A stretch of 64,000 nucleotides of DNA from Eunapius fragilis (GCA_963681505.1 OY811990.1:3301165-3365164); one strand, 5' to 3'; positions 1 through 12,040 are shown, numbered from the stretch's first letter. Made by a program: numbers and translations. The notes: generated by a model from the letters alone, not told the origin.

Positions 1-19
1 AGAAAAAAAAACGTATGAA

Positions 20-304
20 ACAAGTATTACAAACATTCTCTTGAGAACGTTGGTGGCACAGGATTGTAAGGGGATTGTGATGAAAAAAGAGAGGAAACTA
101 GGGTCTAATACATGTATTAAGAGAAAATGTAATAGAACACACATAAGCAACATAATCTACAAATGTGATAAACTTAGGACTACTACATTTTCCCTTCATT
201 TCTTCAGTACAATAGGTTGTGTCCAAAGCATATTGCTATTGGGCAATAGCATATGCAGTGCATACAACCTAAGCTTTTCCTATCCCACCAACATTCTCAT
301 TTGA
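20..304. mobile_element. Foldback MITE copy (GTTGGTGG-arm family), diverged
   Basis: The left side carries ACATTCTCTTGAGAACGTTGG and the right side carries the reverse-oriented match ending in CCCACCAACATTCTC, so the ends are inverted repeats. The same arm motif recurs near 5,940, 21,030, 25,310, 26,340-26,620, 35,151-35,416 and 43,330. No protein is encoded. The middle has diverged from the better-preserved copies, so exact edges are uncertain. Confidence 0.5.
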
Positions 305-571
305 CTTTACTACATGGTGGTCACATGTCCTTTACATCATGGTACATGTCACCACACGACCCAGATCTCACATGGCAAATATCCCCACCACCCCCCCCCC
401 CCCCCCACCCCTCCATTGCCCAGTAGGCGTAACCACTAAAGGATTAGATCATTACATTCACCATGAGAAAAGGTATGGCCAACAAAACTAATCAAGATAT
501 GGATTAAATTTAAAGGAACACCTGCCGCTGCAATTTACCACATGTCCTTGGGCTGGGCTGGTACTACTCAC
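305..571. other. Ankyrin-locus intron with poly-C tract
   Basis: This stretch is paralogous to about 5,310-5,560 and 21,690-21,949; the shared text includes GGATTAGATCATTACATTC. It contains a poly-C run near 386-406. I see no coding exon. It is the intron 3' of the ankyrin exon that follows in plus coordinates (the gene runs on the minus strand). Confidence 0.6.
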
Positions 572-673
572 TTTACTCTGTAGATCAGGTTTGGCACCAG
601 CTGATAACAACATCCTCACAACCTCTACATGGCCTTTCTCAGATGCCTTCATCAGTGATGATCTTCCTTCATA
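572..673 (-). CDS. Ankyrin-repeat exon, third (partial) gene copy
   Basis: One ankyrin repeat of 34 residues, beginning YEGRSSLMKASEKGHVEVVR and ending PDLQSK. Ankyrin repeats are helix-turn-helix protein-binding modules; the partner here is unknown. On the minus strand the exon follows an acceptor ctcttcag and ends at a donor gtgagt. Its sister exons encode 33 residues; this one has an extra codon near the start (YEGRSS against YGLSS). The next upstream exon of the same type family lies at 1,862-1,960, and a MITE sits in the intron between them. The gene continues beyond the left edge of the window or ends in sequence I cannot recognise. Confidence 0.7.
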
Positions 674-792
674 CTGAAGAGATGAATATATGATTATGGT
701 TGTACATGTGTACCAGGAACATCCTACCACACAACCCAGGACACACCCACACGTCAAAACATGAAGCAGGAGGTGGGCTCTATGGCCTAGTC

Positions 793-1307
793 AGGGGTCA
801 ACTTAACGGTTACCATAAATGACATTCATTTATGTGGTACGCATGTTTTTGCAGCTACAATAGCATGTGTTTACAACAATGCGTCATCAACCACGAAGTA
901 AAGCTGTACACGTACATGCAGTGTCCAAAGTGCATTTGAGAGAGCAGCGCATGCACCCCATTGTTTTATATAGTTCGTTTACAATGGAGCCCTTGTGTCG
1001 TTTTAAGCGGCTACTATCAATCAGCGGTAGCTATTGCCCCATTATTTTGCACAGAATCAAACAAAGACACATGCATTGTGCGCTTGCTTGCTTCCTATCA
1101 CATGTTAAACGAGCGAGCGCGCAGGGGCCATTGTCCCATTTCGCATGAAGTCAACCTTTACGCACTCGCGCTACTGATCGTGCGGTGTCTACATGTATAG
1201 CTAGCTGTTGTCACAATTGCTGGATGACGTTTTACAATGACTTTAATTACCGCGAAACGTCATCGATAATATGAATGTCATTTATGGTAACCGTTAAGTC
1301 GACCCCT
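793..1307. mobile_element. 515-bp non-autonomous TIR element, hAT-like TSD
   Basis: The ends are inverted repeats of about 36 bp (AGGGGTCAACTTAACGGTTA at the left; its reverse complement with a single-base difference at the right). Flanking 8-bp direct repeats GCCTAGTC/GCCTAGTG look like a target-site duplication with one mismatch. The paralogous intron near 22,296-22,320 reads straight through the site (GGTCTAGTGAGAGCTG) without the element, which defines both borders. The interior has short open frames only and no transposase that I recognise. An 8-bp duplication suggests hAT, but the class is inferred from length alone. Confidence 0.75.
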
Positions 1308-1861
1308 GCCTAGTGAGAGCTGCTCTAAGGACAGCTTTAGTTTATTACACCTGTATGTAGGGGACCTACATGTAGTGTACATGTATGATAGTAATGTCTT
1401 TGATCTCAACAACATTCTGTGAAGAATCATTTCATTCATGTGAATCAGTTTCTACATACATGTAATGCTCCTGTACTGCTAACCACAATACCAGGAATGC
1501 CCTAGTACACTGTAGTTTAGTTCCCTAATATAACTGGCCATATTTGGTTAACTACCTTATCTGCTAAATGTAAAAATAGCAGTAGGTTCTATCAGTGAGC
1601 ACGATGTCTGGTTAAAGGCATTTCTATTGAGCGTCGCAAAAGCTCATAGTGTTCTTAGCCCAGATCTTCATCACTAAGGGCAACCATCATTCGCTCTAAT
1701 GTGGGCAGAGCAAACTAAATTATGCAATTCTATTTCAACAAACACCTTTCAGAACAAGTTTATTCCACCACTTCTTTTTAGAGTCTGTACTGTAGAAAAA
1801 TGGTGCATGGACCCGAAATACATTAACACCCCCACACATAGCATGTGATGTTAGCACTCAC

Positions 1862-1960
1862 CTCATCTCTACAATCAACAGGTACTCCTTGTTCAAGTAG
1901 ATTCCTAACCATCTCAATATTCCCATCTCCTGAGGCCTTTATAAGCTGCTCCTGCAGCAC
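1862..1960 (-). CDS. Ankyrin-repeat exon, N-terminal type (VLQEQL), third copy
   Basis: A 99-bp exon encoding 33 residues, beginning VLQEQLIKASGDGNIEMVRN and ending in PVDCRDE, a recognisable ankyrin repeat. The acceptor is cag/ccatag and the donor gtgagt, both phase 0. It is the ortholog-like partner of exons at 7,301 and 22,715, which sit at the same position relative to the 47-bp minisatellite. Two minisatellite units lie just upstream (2,061-2,150). Splice signals and frame are intact. Confidence 0.7.
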
Positions 1961-2060
1961 CTATGGTAAGGGAACACCACAGTCAGTGTGCTGAGATGGA
2001 GAAAGGATAATCCAAATAAATTACATTGAATGGAAACAGTCTTGAACATACTGTTAGATG

Positions 2061-2155
2061 GTACCACCACATGTACACAGTGACCCACACACCCATACAG
2101 TTAGATGGGACCACCATATGTACATAGTGACCCACACAGCCATATCCAAATTTTG
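2061..2155. repeat. 47-bp minisatellite, two units (third copy)
   Basis: Two units of the repeat whose core is CATACTGTTAGATGGGACCA, in the same intron position as the large array at 7,435-11,860 and the medium array at 22,905-23,435. This is probably close to the ancestral low-copy state, or a contracted one. Confidence 0.85.
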
Positions 2156-2159
2156 AAAT

Positions 2160-2870
2160 CAGCACTTTAAACGTAATATTTATTTAACCCTTTCACCACC
2201 CACAAAAATGATTATTAATATGGGTTCCACTTAAAGTTCAGCTTCAATTTGATGTCAATAATGTCTGTATCAGACAAAAAAGGTAAGAGCCTACCAAGTT
2301 GAACTTCATCTGGAAAAATTAATTATTCCGAATAGCATAATTTGTAAACCATTCAACTTATTAACCCAATAAACGGTTAAAGTAATATTCACCCAAAGGC
2401 AAACAAATATGAGTAAATGCATCATGATCTGAAAATGTGAAGCACGCTCCCATACAAAGTCATAGTGGAATGACCTGGGTATGCATCGCTCCAACGATAT
2501 TCACATTCAAGTAACACGCTGGCTTCAAGCACACAAAACCCTGTGCCTCTTATTAGAACGTGAATATGTTCAAAACAATGCATAGCAAAATAAACCATCT
2601 TTGAACTTGAATAGACACAGAACCACTTTGTAAATATGCAAAATATGACTCGACTATAAATCAAGGTGATACTGTACAACGTTTTGAAGAACGTGCGATT
2701 TGATGGAGAGTATGGCCGTTATTCACGTGCAATGGCGTCGTTCTTTCCCCCGGGTAGGTCTTAACCTCTCCACAAGCCCCTCAGGTATAAATACATTTAA
2801 TAGACTTACCCCCAAATCCTGGATCCACTGCAATAACAACCTATTCTTGGGCTGGGCTGGTACTACTCAC
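2160..2870. other. Intronic/intergenic stretch, nothing recognised
   Basis: AT-rich sequence with several short open frames but no splice-bounded exon or protein similarity that I recognise. The junction between the third partial copy and the second ankyrin copy lies here. Confidence 0.4.
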
Positions 2871-2957
2871 CTTATCATTGGCACCAGCTGATATCAATAT
2901 TCTCATAACCTCTTCATGGCCATTCATAGAAGCCAACATCAGTGGTGACCGTCCATA
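2871..2957 (-). CDS. Ankyrin-repeat exon with 12-bp in-frame deletion, second copy
   Basis: The exon reads YGRSPLMLASMNGHEEVMRI and ends SAGANDK. It keeps the ctcttcag acceptor and gtgagt donor, but is 87 bp instead of 99 bp: four codons are missing from the PDLQ segment at the end of the repeat (GAKPDLQDK has become GANDK). The frame and phase are kept, so the protein would still be readable, but the hairpin linking to the next repeat is shortened. Substitutions at conserved positions (VMRI for VVRM) also suggest relaxed constraint. It corresponds best to the exon at 18,186. Confidence 0.65.
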
Positions 2958-3089
2958 CTGAAGAGATGAACATGTGAAGTACCAGGAATATCCAATCACA
3001 CACTCACACAGTTAGGAAGCAAGAGAAAAGGGTGTGGCAGGTGAGGTAAGGTAATTGGATAGGGAAATGAAAATGTAAATACTCCCATT

Positions 3090-3736
3090 AATTTTTAAAT
3101 GATCATGCGTTACCCTTGGGGAACGAACGTTTCCCAAGTGTAACACACATTGATGGCTTGTATTTTTAATTGTACTATAAGTAAAAGATTGATTAACTGA
3201 CACGTGATGAGCACAACTCTTAACTTTCTTGTCTTTATAAAAATTGGTCAATTGCACGCTTCCAATTACTAGTTTCAGCTGCGAGAGAAGTCAGCTCTTG
3301 ACTTTCTCCGCCTGTGCTCTTTCTTGATATTCGACGTTGCATTTGTCGCCACTTGTCACCATTATTAAAGCTATTCTCTGTTGATATCAATGGCGCGATG
3401 ATTTACCAGTACGATTCAAAGCACGTAGTGTTGAGCAGGAGGAAGTATGTGTCCGTATTTTCTAGAAAAAGAACAATGGACACTACTACTGTGTGACATG
3501 CAGTCGGCCAACTAATGGCTTTGTTACTGTAGTTTGCAAAGAGGATCCCGGTATGCGGCCATAAGGAAGATCCCAATATATGGTCTGATACCAGGAACAT
3601 GATATTCCACATGCACTCTGAATAAGACACCTTCAGTTTTATAGTCATTACAATGTGTATTCCAACCATTTTTCAAAACTTGATTATTGGGGCCATGGTT
3701 ACATAACCCCTAGGGAACATGATGCTTGCGCATATA
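3090..3736 (+). mobile_element. Dispersed ~0.6-kb repeat, plus-oriented copy
   Basis: This is about 85-90% alike by eye to 12,692-13,255 in reverse orientation. Shared landmarks are the TTACCCTTGGGGAACG motif near one end, GTATGCGGCCATAAGG in the middle and ATGATGCTTGCGCA at the other end. Both copies keep a 60-codon open frame (about 3,314-3,496 here) ending RRKYVSVFSRKRTMDTTTV, which may only reflect recent common origin. It interrupts intron sequence that is continuous in the paralogous copy near 20,280-20,300, so it behaves as a mobile insert. No transposase or clear target duplication was found. Confidence 0.6.
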
Positions 3737-4203
3737 CATGTAGACACATTAAGATGAGAGGATGAGAGTAGGAATGAGAGCAACATAAATACACTGACTT
3801 CAAATTCAATCATTACCTTAGCCAACCACACATTCACACCCACACAGGCAACATAGCTCTGATCAACACCTACTCCAACAGTTTGGTGTAAAGAGCATGC
3901 TGTTTATCACCAACCTGTAGGAGTTGGTGTTGATTAGAGATATGAGACACTATTATATTTCAATAGTAAGACGAAGGTCTTGACCCAGACCCCACTGGTA
4001 CAGCTACATGTCCACCCCTGCTGTCATATAAGGAAGTGCCCATCCCATAGCACCTTACACTAAACACACCCTACACATTTGTACAAAGCACAAAAACAGC
4101 TGAACCCATACATGTGCACACCTGTAGTGTACAAATGTCCTTCACATGTCAGTCCTTACATGATGGTAAACACATGTCCTTGGGCTGGGCTGGTACTACT
4201 CAC

Positions 4204-4302
4204 CTCATCCTGTAGATCAGGTTTGGCACCAACTGATAACAACATCCTCACAACCTCTTCATGGCCAATCCTAGATGCCACCATCAGTGGTGACTTCCCA
4301 TT
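4204..4302 (-). CDS. Ankyrin-repeat exon, second copy
   Basis: A 99-bp exon encoding one 33-residue repeat, NGKSPLMVASRIGHEEVVRM through KPDLQDE. Acceptor ctcttcag and donor gtgagt are intact and phase 0/0. Both flanks match 20,585-20,970 closely, so it is the paralog of the exon at 20,716. The conserved SPLMVAS and HEEVVRMLLS stretches are the two ankyrin helices. Confidence 0.75.
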
Positions 4303-5124
4303 CTGAAGAGATATACATATGATTATGGCTGTACCAGGAACACACCCCATTCTTCCCACAATCACATGGTGCAGGTGAGGGAGAGAGATGGGAGTTTAAA
4401 GGCATCCCCCATATGGTAGGGGTGGGGGAAGAGAACTAAGGCAAAGACACCATCCTTCATTTTATGTACGTATTCAATTATTGAGTATACAGTGCATTAG
4501 CACATGCGTGGTACACTACCGTTGTCCTGGTCCCACCAACATTTTCATTTTCATGTTGTGTCCTCTTTTATAGGTACTAGAGCTCTGCATGCATTTTTCA
4601 TATGAGTACATCACCATTACTATTAACAATGACATTTTGGTTTACATGTACATACATTGTAGTTGTAATAATACTTGAATGTGCGCAACGTGCTTAGAGG
4701 AAAATGTGTGAACTTGAAAAATGTAAGTCTGTCACTATTCGTGCATTGTAAAACAAGAATCGAAATTTGAAAGAGCCCAGTTTTAAAAACGGCCTAGCGA
4801 GATGCTCAAGAAACGAATACCAACAGATAGAGAGACCATCGATGCATTTATAATTACGTGCTAGTGCAAATCGTATAGCATTAGAACTGGGATTTTGACT
4901 CCGTTTAGTGACATATCTTATACAGTACACGCGCAAGCCATAGTTATGTAGCAGCGGGACAATGCGGATAATAAAATGTTACATATTGAATAATTTAACA
5001 GCAGAAACAGGAACATAGAGGGAAAATGTGTGAAATTCAAAAAAGTAAGCCTGTCACTGTCCACACATCGTAGAAAGGAATTGAAAGAGCCCACTAATGT
5101 CAAAAACGGCTCAGCCAAACTCTC

Positions 5125-5215
5125 AAAAAGCGAACACATACGGATGGACGGGCAGATGGGCAGACGGTCAGATGGGCAGGCAGACAGACAGACAGACAGA
5201 CAACAGACAGACAAT
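5125..5215. repeat. CAGA-type simple repeat
   Basis: Imperfect (CAGA)n with GGACGGGCAGATGGGCAG-like interruptions. The paralogous spot near 21,620-21,645 has a shorter version. Open frames across it are low-complexity artefacts. Confidence 0.8.
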
Positions 5216-5561
5216 GGATGCATTTATAAATACATGTACTGTAGATTATAAACACATATGACAAGCACAAAAACAGCTGAACCCATACATGAGCACATCT
5301 GTAGTGTATCAACCACAATGGTGTTCACATGTCCTTCCCATCATGGTACATGTCACCATACAAAACATGATGAACCCAAATATTCCCCTCCCCTCCCCAC
5401 TCCATTGCCCGGAAGGCGTAACAACTAAAGGATTAGATCATTACATTCACCATGAGAAAAGCTATGGCCAACAAAACTAATCAAGCTATGCAATTCAATT
5501 TAAAGGAACACCTGCCACAGCAAATTACCATATGTCCTTGGGCTGGGCTGGTACCACTCAC

Positions 5562-5660
5562 CTTATCCTGTAGATCAGGATTGGCACCAGCTGATAACAA
5601 CATCCTCACAACCTCTTCATGGCCATTCCTAGATCCCATTATCAGAGATGAATCTCCACC
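5562..5660 (-). CDS. Ankyrin-repeat exon, second copy
   Basis: A 99-bp, 33-residue repeat beginning GGDSSLIMGSRNGHEEVVRM and ending NPDLQDK. Splice signals are intact. The flanks match 21,690-21,950, so it is paralogous to the exon at 21,950, and both resemble 572-673. A glycine replaces alanine in the first helix (IMGS for MVAS), a mild departure from consensus. Confidence 0.75.
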
Positions 5661-5886
5661 CTGAAGAGATGAACATATGATTATGGCTGTACCAAGAACA
5701 TCCTACCTCACAACCAATCACTGGGCACACATGAACCATCAAAATAATATGGGGCAGGTGAGGGAGAAAAGCATCCCGGTGGGGGAAGAGAACTAAGAAA
5801 AAGACATCATAATTCATTATTAAGTATTATTATTGAGTGTTATTATTGAGTATTATTGGTTATGTGGCTTGAACTGGGGCTTCTTC

Positions 5887-5990
5887 CCCCCCCCCCCCCC
5901 CCCCGCCCCCCCCAACCCCACCAGTACTATACATTCCCTTACAATCCACCAATGTTCTTAAGAGAATGTTTTTATTACTTGTTTTATAAT
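5887..5990. repeat. Poly-C tract followed by a MITE arm
   Basis: A C-run of about 17 plus a shorter one, then CCACCAATGTTCTTAAGAGA and ATGTTTTTATTACTTG, which is one arm of the foldback MITE family described at 26,337. The opposite arm is not evident, so this is a remnant. Confidence 0.5.
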
Positions 5991-6165
5991 TATAAACACA
6001 TGAACAGCTTAATATGTCAGTACACAAAAGATATGGATCCCAATATCCCATGGCATACATATATTTTCATCTGATTATGTGTTCAGGATTATTTTTAAAA
6101 GAGGAAACTACATGTAGTAAAGTGCAAATTACCACATGTCCTTGGGCTGGGCTGGTACTACTCAC

Positions 6166-6264
6166 CTTATCCTGTAGATCAGGTTTCGCCCCCGCTGATA
6201 ACAACATCCTCACAACCTCTTCATGGCCATTCAAAGATGCCACCATCAGTGATGACAGCCCTAA
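6166..6264 (-). CDS. Ankyrin-repeat exon, second copy
   Basis: A 99-bp exon encoding LGLSSLMVASLNGHEEVVRM through KPDLQDK, one 33-residue repeat. Acceptor ctcttcag and donor gtgagt are present in phase 0. The first copy has no obvious counterpart at this position, so this exon looks like an additional single-exon duplication in the second copy. A 0/0-phase, one-repeat exon can be gained without disturbing the frame. Confidence 0.75.
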
Positions 6265-6411
6265 CTGAAGAGATGAACATATGGTTATGGCTGTACATGT
6301 CATTGTGACAGCGATGTCTTTGATCTCAACAACATTCTCTGATGAATCATTATTAATGTGAATCAGTATCTACATAATGCTCCTGTACTGTTAACCAAAA
6401 CACCAGGAGAA

Positions 6412-7030
6412 TTGGAAATCTATAGTAACTCATAATGTGTAAAAAAAGAGGGCCCAATCAATGTGGAATGACCCAGCCCGTGATTTTTCACGGGTGCAAG
6501 CTAGTACTAACATAATAAAAGAGAATCCAAATAGTGGACTACCTAGTGCTAGCTTAGTTTTGCAAAGCTCGAAGTTGCAGACAAATTTTGGGAAAGTTTG
6601 GTACAAAAACTGCAAGGCCATTATATATCTTGTCAAACGATATAAATCCGATGCGTAACTAAATATCGATTTCGTTCTTAAACTAAACTTGTGTGTTAGC
6701 CTTCAAATGCATGCTACTATTAGTCTCATACCCCGACTTGATAGTCCTCGGGCTGAAATTCTTTACCATCACTAGCTTCTCATCTGCGCACGAGGCAAAA
6801 ACAGCTGCAAGTGAGTTTTGAACATGAACTAAGTAAGCTTACTGGAAGCATACCTCTTATTGTAGGCCTATAGTTGTCAGTAGAGAAATTGAAATTTATA
6901 TTAAAAACTTGCTCAAAATGGCCCAGGAAAAAAATGTACCCGGCGACACTTCGAGATCGATAAAGTTAGAACTGTGTCACTTAGGATGCATACAACTTAG
7001 GGTCCAGTACAGATATGTAACAGGAAACAA
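6412..7030. other. Intron segment unique to second copy
   Basis: Up to about 6,411 the text follows the paralogs near 1,391-1,500 and 22,395-22,505, and it rejoins them after about 7,195. The segment between is unrelated. It has no coding exon I recognise and no clear terminal repeats. It is probably an old insertion or a replacement. Confidence 0.4.
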
Positions 7031-7300
7031 CACCAAGCTTCTTGGCGATGATTGAACTACCTAACAAAATACTTTATCCAGCAATTGACACTTTTCCGAC
7101 TAATAATCACAAAAGTTGGTTCGATAAAAAAGGTATACGATTTTTCAGGGATCCGGTGTTAAAAGAACACTTTTCAGCATATACATGTAGGTTATATTGT
7201 TGTGTACAAAAATTGTGTGTGAAAGACTTGCACACCCCCACACATAGAATGTATCCTTCACCAAACATCTCATGCACTATGTGAGGATGTTAGCACTCAC

Positions 7301-7399
7301 CCAATATGTACAATCAACAGGTACTCCTTGTTCAAGTAGTTTCCTAACCATATCAATATTCCCATCTCTCGATGCCTTTATAAGCTGCTCCTGCAGAAC
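7301..7399 (-). pseudogene. Ankyrin-repeat exon, N-terminal type, splice-damaged
   Basis: It would encode VLQEQLIKASRDGNIDMVRK through PVDCTYW, matching exons 1,862 and 22,715. The acceptor used by its sisters (ccatag before GTNCTGCAG) reads ccattg here, so the AG is gone. An internal CTGCAG could serve as substitute acceptor, giving a 90-bp exon with the frame kept. The last two codons are TYW instead of TDE, next to the intact gtgagt donor. Whether this exon is still used is open. The huge 47-bp array begins just upstream in gene orientation. Confidence 0.6.
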
Positions 7400-7434
7400 C
7401 AATGGTTAGGGAACACATACATGTACAGTTAGAC

Positions 7435-10400
7435 ATGTGACCCACACAGCCATACTGTTAGATGAGACCATCACATGAACACAGTGACCCACACAACCAT
7501 ACTGTTAGATGGGACCACCACATGTACACAGTGACCCACACAGCCATACTGTTAGATGAGACCATCACATGTACACAGTGACCCACACAGCCATACTGTT
7601 AGATGGGACCACCATATGTACACAGCGACCCACACAGCCATACTGTTATATGGGACCATCACATGTACACAGTGACCCACACAGCCATACTGTTAGATGG
7701 GACCATCACATGTACACAGTGACCCTCACAGCCATACTGTTAGATAGGACCAGCACATGTACACAGTGACCCACACAGCCATACTGTTAGATGGGACCAC
7801 CACATGTACACGTGACCCACACAACCATACTGTTAGATGGGACCACCACATGTACACAGTGACCCACACAACCATACTGTTAGATGGGACAACCATACTG
7901 TTAGATGGGACCACCATATGTACACAGCGACCCACACAGCCATACTGTTAGATGGGACCATCACATGTACACAGTGACCCACACAGCCATACTGTTAGAT
8001 GGGACCACCACATGTACACAGTGACACATGTACACAGTGACCCACACAGCCATACTGTTAGATGGGACCACCACATGTACACAGTGACCCACACAGCCAT
8101 ACTGTTAGATGGGACCACCACATGTACACAGTGACCCACACAGCCATACTGTTAGATAGGACCAGCACATGTACAGTGACCCACACAGCCATACTGTTAG
8201 ATGGGACCACCACATGTACACGTGACCCACACAACCATACTGTTAGATGGGACCACCACATGTACACAGTGACCCACACAACCATACTGTTAGATGGGAC
8301 AACCATACTGTTAGATGGGACCACCATATGTACACAGCGACCCACACAGCCATACTGTTAGATGGGACCATCACATGTACACAGTGACCCACACAGCCAT
8401 ACTGTTAGATGGGACCACCACATGTACACAGTGACACATGTACACAGTGACCCACACAGCCATACTGTTAGATGGGACCACCACATGTACACAGTGACCC
8501 ACACAGCCATACTGTTAGATGGGACCACCACATGTACACAGTGACCCACACAGCCATACTGTTAGATGGGACCACCACATGTACACAGTGACCCACACAG
8601 CCATACTGTTAGATAGGACCAGCACATGTACACAGTGACCCACACAGCCATACTGTTAGATGGGACCATCACATGTACACAGTGACCCACACAGCCATAC
8701 TGTTAGATGGGACCATCACATGTACACAGTGACCCACACAGCCATACTGTTAGATGGGACCATCACATGTACAGTGACCCACACAGCCATACTGTTAGAT
8801 GGGACCACCACATGTACACGTGACCCACGCAACCATACTGTTAGATGGGACCACCACATGTACACAGTGACCCACACAACCATACTGTTAGATGGGACAA
8901 CCATACTGTTAGATGGGACCACCATATGTACACAGCGACCCACACAGCCATACTGTTAGATGGGACCATCACATGTACACAGTGACCCACACAGCCATAC
9001 TGTTAGATGGGACCACCACATGTACACAGTGACACATGTACACAGTGACCCACACAGCCATACTGTTAGATGGGACCACCACATGTACACAGTGACCCAC
9101 ACAGCCATACTGTTAGATGGGACCACCACATGTACACAGTGACCCACACAGCCATACTGTTAGATGGGACCATCACATGTACACAGTGACCCACACAGCC
9201 ATACTGTTAGATGGGACCACCACATGTACACAGTGACACATGTACACAGTGACCCACACAGCCATACTGTTAGATGGGACCACCACATGTACACAGTGAC
9301 CCACACAGCCATACTGTTAGATGGGACCACCACATGTACACAGTGACCCACACAGCCATACTGTTAGATGGGACCACCACATGTACACAGTGACCCACAC
9401 AGCCATACTGTTAGATAGGACCAGCACATGTACACAGTGACCCACACAGCCATACTGTTAGATGGGACCATCACATGTACACAGTGACCCACACAGCCAT
9501 ACTGTTAGATGGGACCATCACATGTACACAGTGACCCACACAGCCATACTGTTAGATGGGACCATCACATGTACAGTGACCCACACAGCCATACTGTTAG
9601 ATGGGACCACCACATGTACACGTGACCCACACAACCATACTGTTAGATGGGACCACCACATGTACACAGTGACCCACACAACCATACTGTTAGATGGGAC
9701 AACCATACTGTTAGATGGGACCACCATATGTACACAGCGACCCACACAGCCATACTGTTAGATGGGACCATCACATGTACACAGTGACCCACACAGCCAT
9801 ACTGTTAGATGGGACCACCACATGTACACAGTGACACATGTACACAGTGACCCACACAGCCATACTGTTAGATGGGACCACCACATGTACACAGTGACCC
9901 ACACAGCCATACTGTTAGATGGGACCACCACATGTACACAGTGACCCACACAGCCATACTGTTAGATGGGACCACCACATGTACACAGTGACCCACACAG
10001 CCATACTGTTAGATAGGACCAGCACATGTACACAGTGACCCACACAGCCATACTGTTAGATGGGACCATCACATGTACACAGTGACCCACACAGCCATAC
10101 TGTTAGATGGGACCATCACATGTACACAGTGACCCACACAGCCATACTGTTAGATAGGACCAGCACATGTACACAGTGACCCACACAGCCATACTGTTAG
10201 ACGGGACCATCACATGTACACAGTGACCCACACAGCCATACTGTTAGATGGGACCACTACATGTACACAGTGACCCACACAACCATACTGTTAGATGGGA
10301 CCACCACATGTACACAGTGACCCACACAACCATACTGTTAGATGGGACCACCATATGTACACAGTGACCCACACAGCCATACTGTTAGATGGGACCATCA

Positions 10401-11860
10401 CATGTACACAGTGACCAACACAGCCATACTGTTAGATGGGACCACCACATGTACACAGTGACCCACACAGCCATACTGTTAGATGGGACCACCACATGTA
10501 CACAGTGACCCACACAGCCATACTGTTAGATGGGACCACCATATGTACACAGTGACCCACACAGCCATACTGTTAGATGGGACCATCACATGTACACAGT
10601 GACCAACACAGCCATACTGTTAGATGGGACCACCACATGTACACAGTGACCCACACAGCCATACTGTTAGATAGGACCAGCACATGTACACAGTGACCCA
10701 CACAGCCATACTGTTAGATGGGACCATCACATGTACACAGTGACCCACACAGCCATACTGTTAGATGGGACCATCACATATACACAGTGACCCACACAGC
10801 CATACTGTTAGATGGGACCACCACATGTACACAGTGACCCACACAACCATACTGTTAGATGGGACCACCACATGTACACAGTGACCCACACAACCATACT
10901 GTTAGATGGGACCACCATATGTACACAGTGACCCACACAGCCATACTGTTAGATGGGACCATCACATGTACACAGTGACCCACACAGCCATACTGTTAGA
11001 TGGGACCATCACATGTACACAGTGACCAACACAGCCATACTGTTAGATGGGACCACCACATGTACACAGTGACCCACACAGCCATACTGTTAGATGGGAC
11101 CACCACATGTACACAGTGACCCACACAGCCATACTGTTAGATAGGACCAGCACATTTACACAGTGACCCACACAGCCATACTGTTAGATGGGACCATCAC
11201 ATGTACACAGTGACCCACACAGCCATACTGTTAGATGGGACCATCACATGTACACAGTGACCCACACAGCCATACTGTTAGATGGGACCACCACATGTAC
11301 ACAGTGACCCACACAACCATACTGTTAGATGGGACCACCACATGTACACAGTGACCCACACAACCATACTGTTAGATGGGACCACCATATGTACACAGTG
11401 ACCCACACAGCCATACTGTTAGATGGGACCATCACATGTACACAGTGACCCACACAACCATACTGTTAGATGGGACCATCACATGTACACAGTGACCAAC
11501 AAAGCCATACTGTTAGATGGGACCACCACATGTACACAGTGACCCACACAGCCATACTGTTAGATGGGACCACCATATGTACATGTACACAGTGACCCAC
11601 ACAACCATACTGTTAGATGGGACCATCACATGTACACAGTGACCCACACAACCATACTGTTAGATGGGACCAGCACATGTACACAGTGACCCACACAGCC
11701 ATACTGTTAGCATGTACAAAGTGACCCACACAGCCATACTGTTAGATGGGACCATCACATGTTCATAGCGACCCACACAGTCATACTGTTAGATGGGACC
11801 ATCACATGTATACAGTGACCCACACAACCATACTGTTAGATGGGACCACCACATGTACAT
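7435..11860. repeat. 47-bp minisatellite array, ~94 units with higher-order structure
   Basis: The unit is about 47 bp, with core GACCCACACAGCCATACTGT then TAGATGGGACC and ACATGTACACAGT. It fills the intron between the exon at 7,301 and the short candidate exon near 12,041. Variant units (AGCC or AACC; CCATCACA, CCACCACA or CCAGCACA; a truncated ACAGTGACACATGTACACAG junction) recur in blocks. The truncated junction occurs near 8,017, 8,427, 9,025, 9,229 and 9,827, at spacings of 410, 598, 204 and 598, so multi-unit blocks of 598 and 802 bp were copied. Open frames of 60-99 codons on both strands follow from the repeat and are not genes. Confidence 0.95.
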
Positions 11861-12040
11861 GTCTATTGTCCTCTTAATGTCCACCCAGGACAAATACCCA
11901 GGTGTACAGCACAAAAGGTTTTGGCTGTTTTAAATTTCAAAGGATCTAGTTACAGTGAATGCTACAGCACGTAGTTACTTGTCCTTTTGTGATCAAGCCA
12001 AGATATATTATCCTTAAACACAAACACATATCAAAAAAAT

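Noticed and set aside
7569-9944. Many 60-99-codon open frames on both strands with HTVRWDHHMYTVTH-like text
   Set aside because: They are translations of the 47-bp minisatellite. They are open on both strands, identical between units and without splice or start context.
7435-11860. A CRISPR-like array (regular repeats)
   Set aside because: Units are head-to-tail without unique spacers, the context is a eukaryotic intron, and no cas genes are present.
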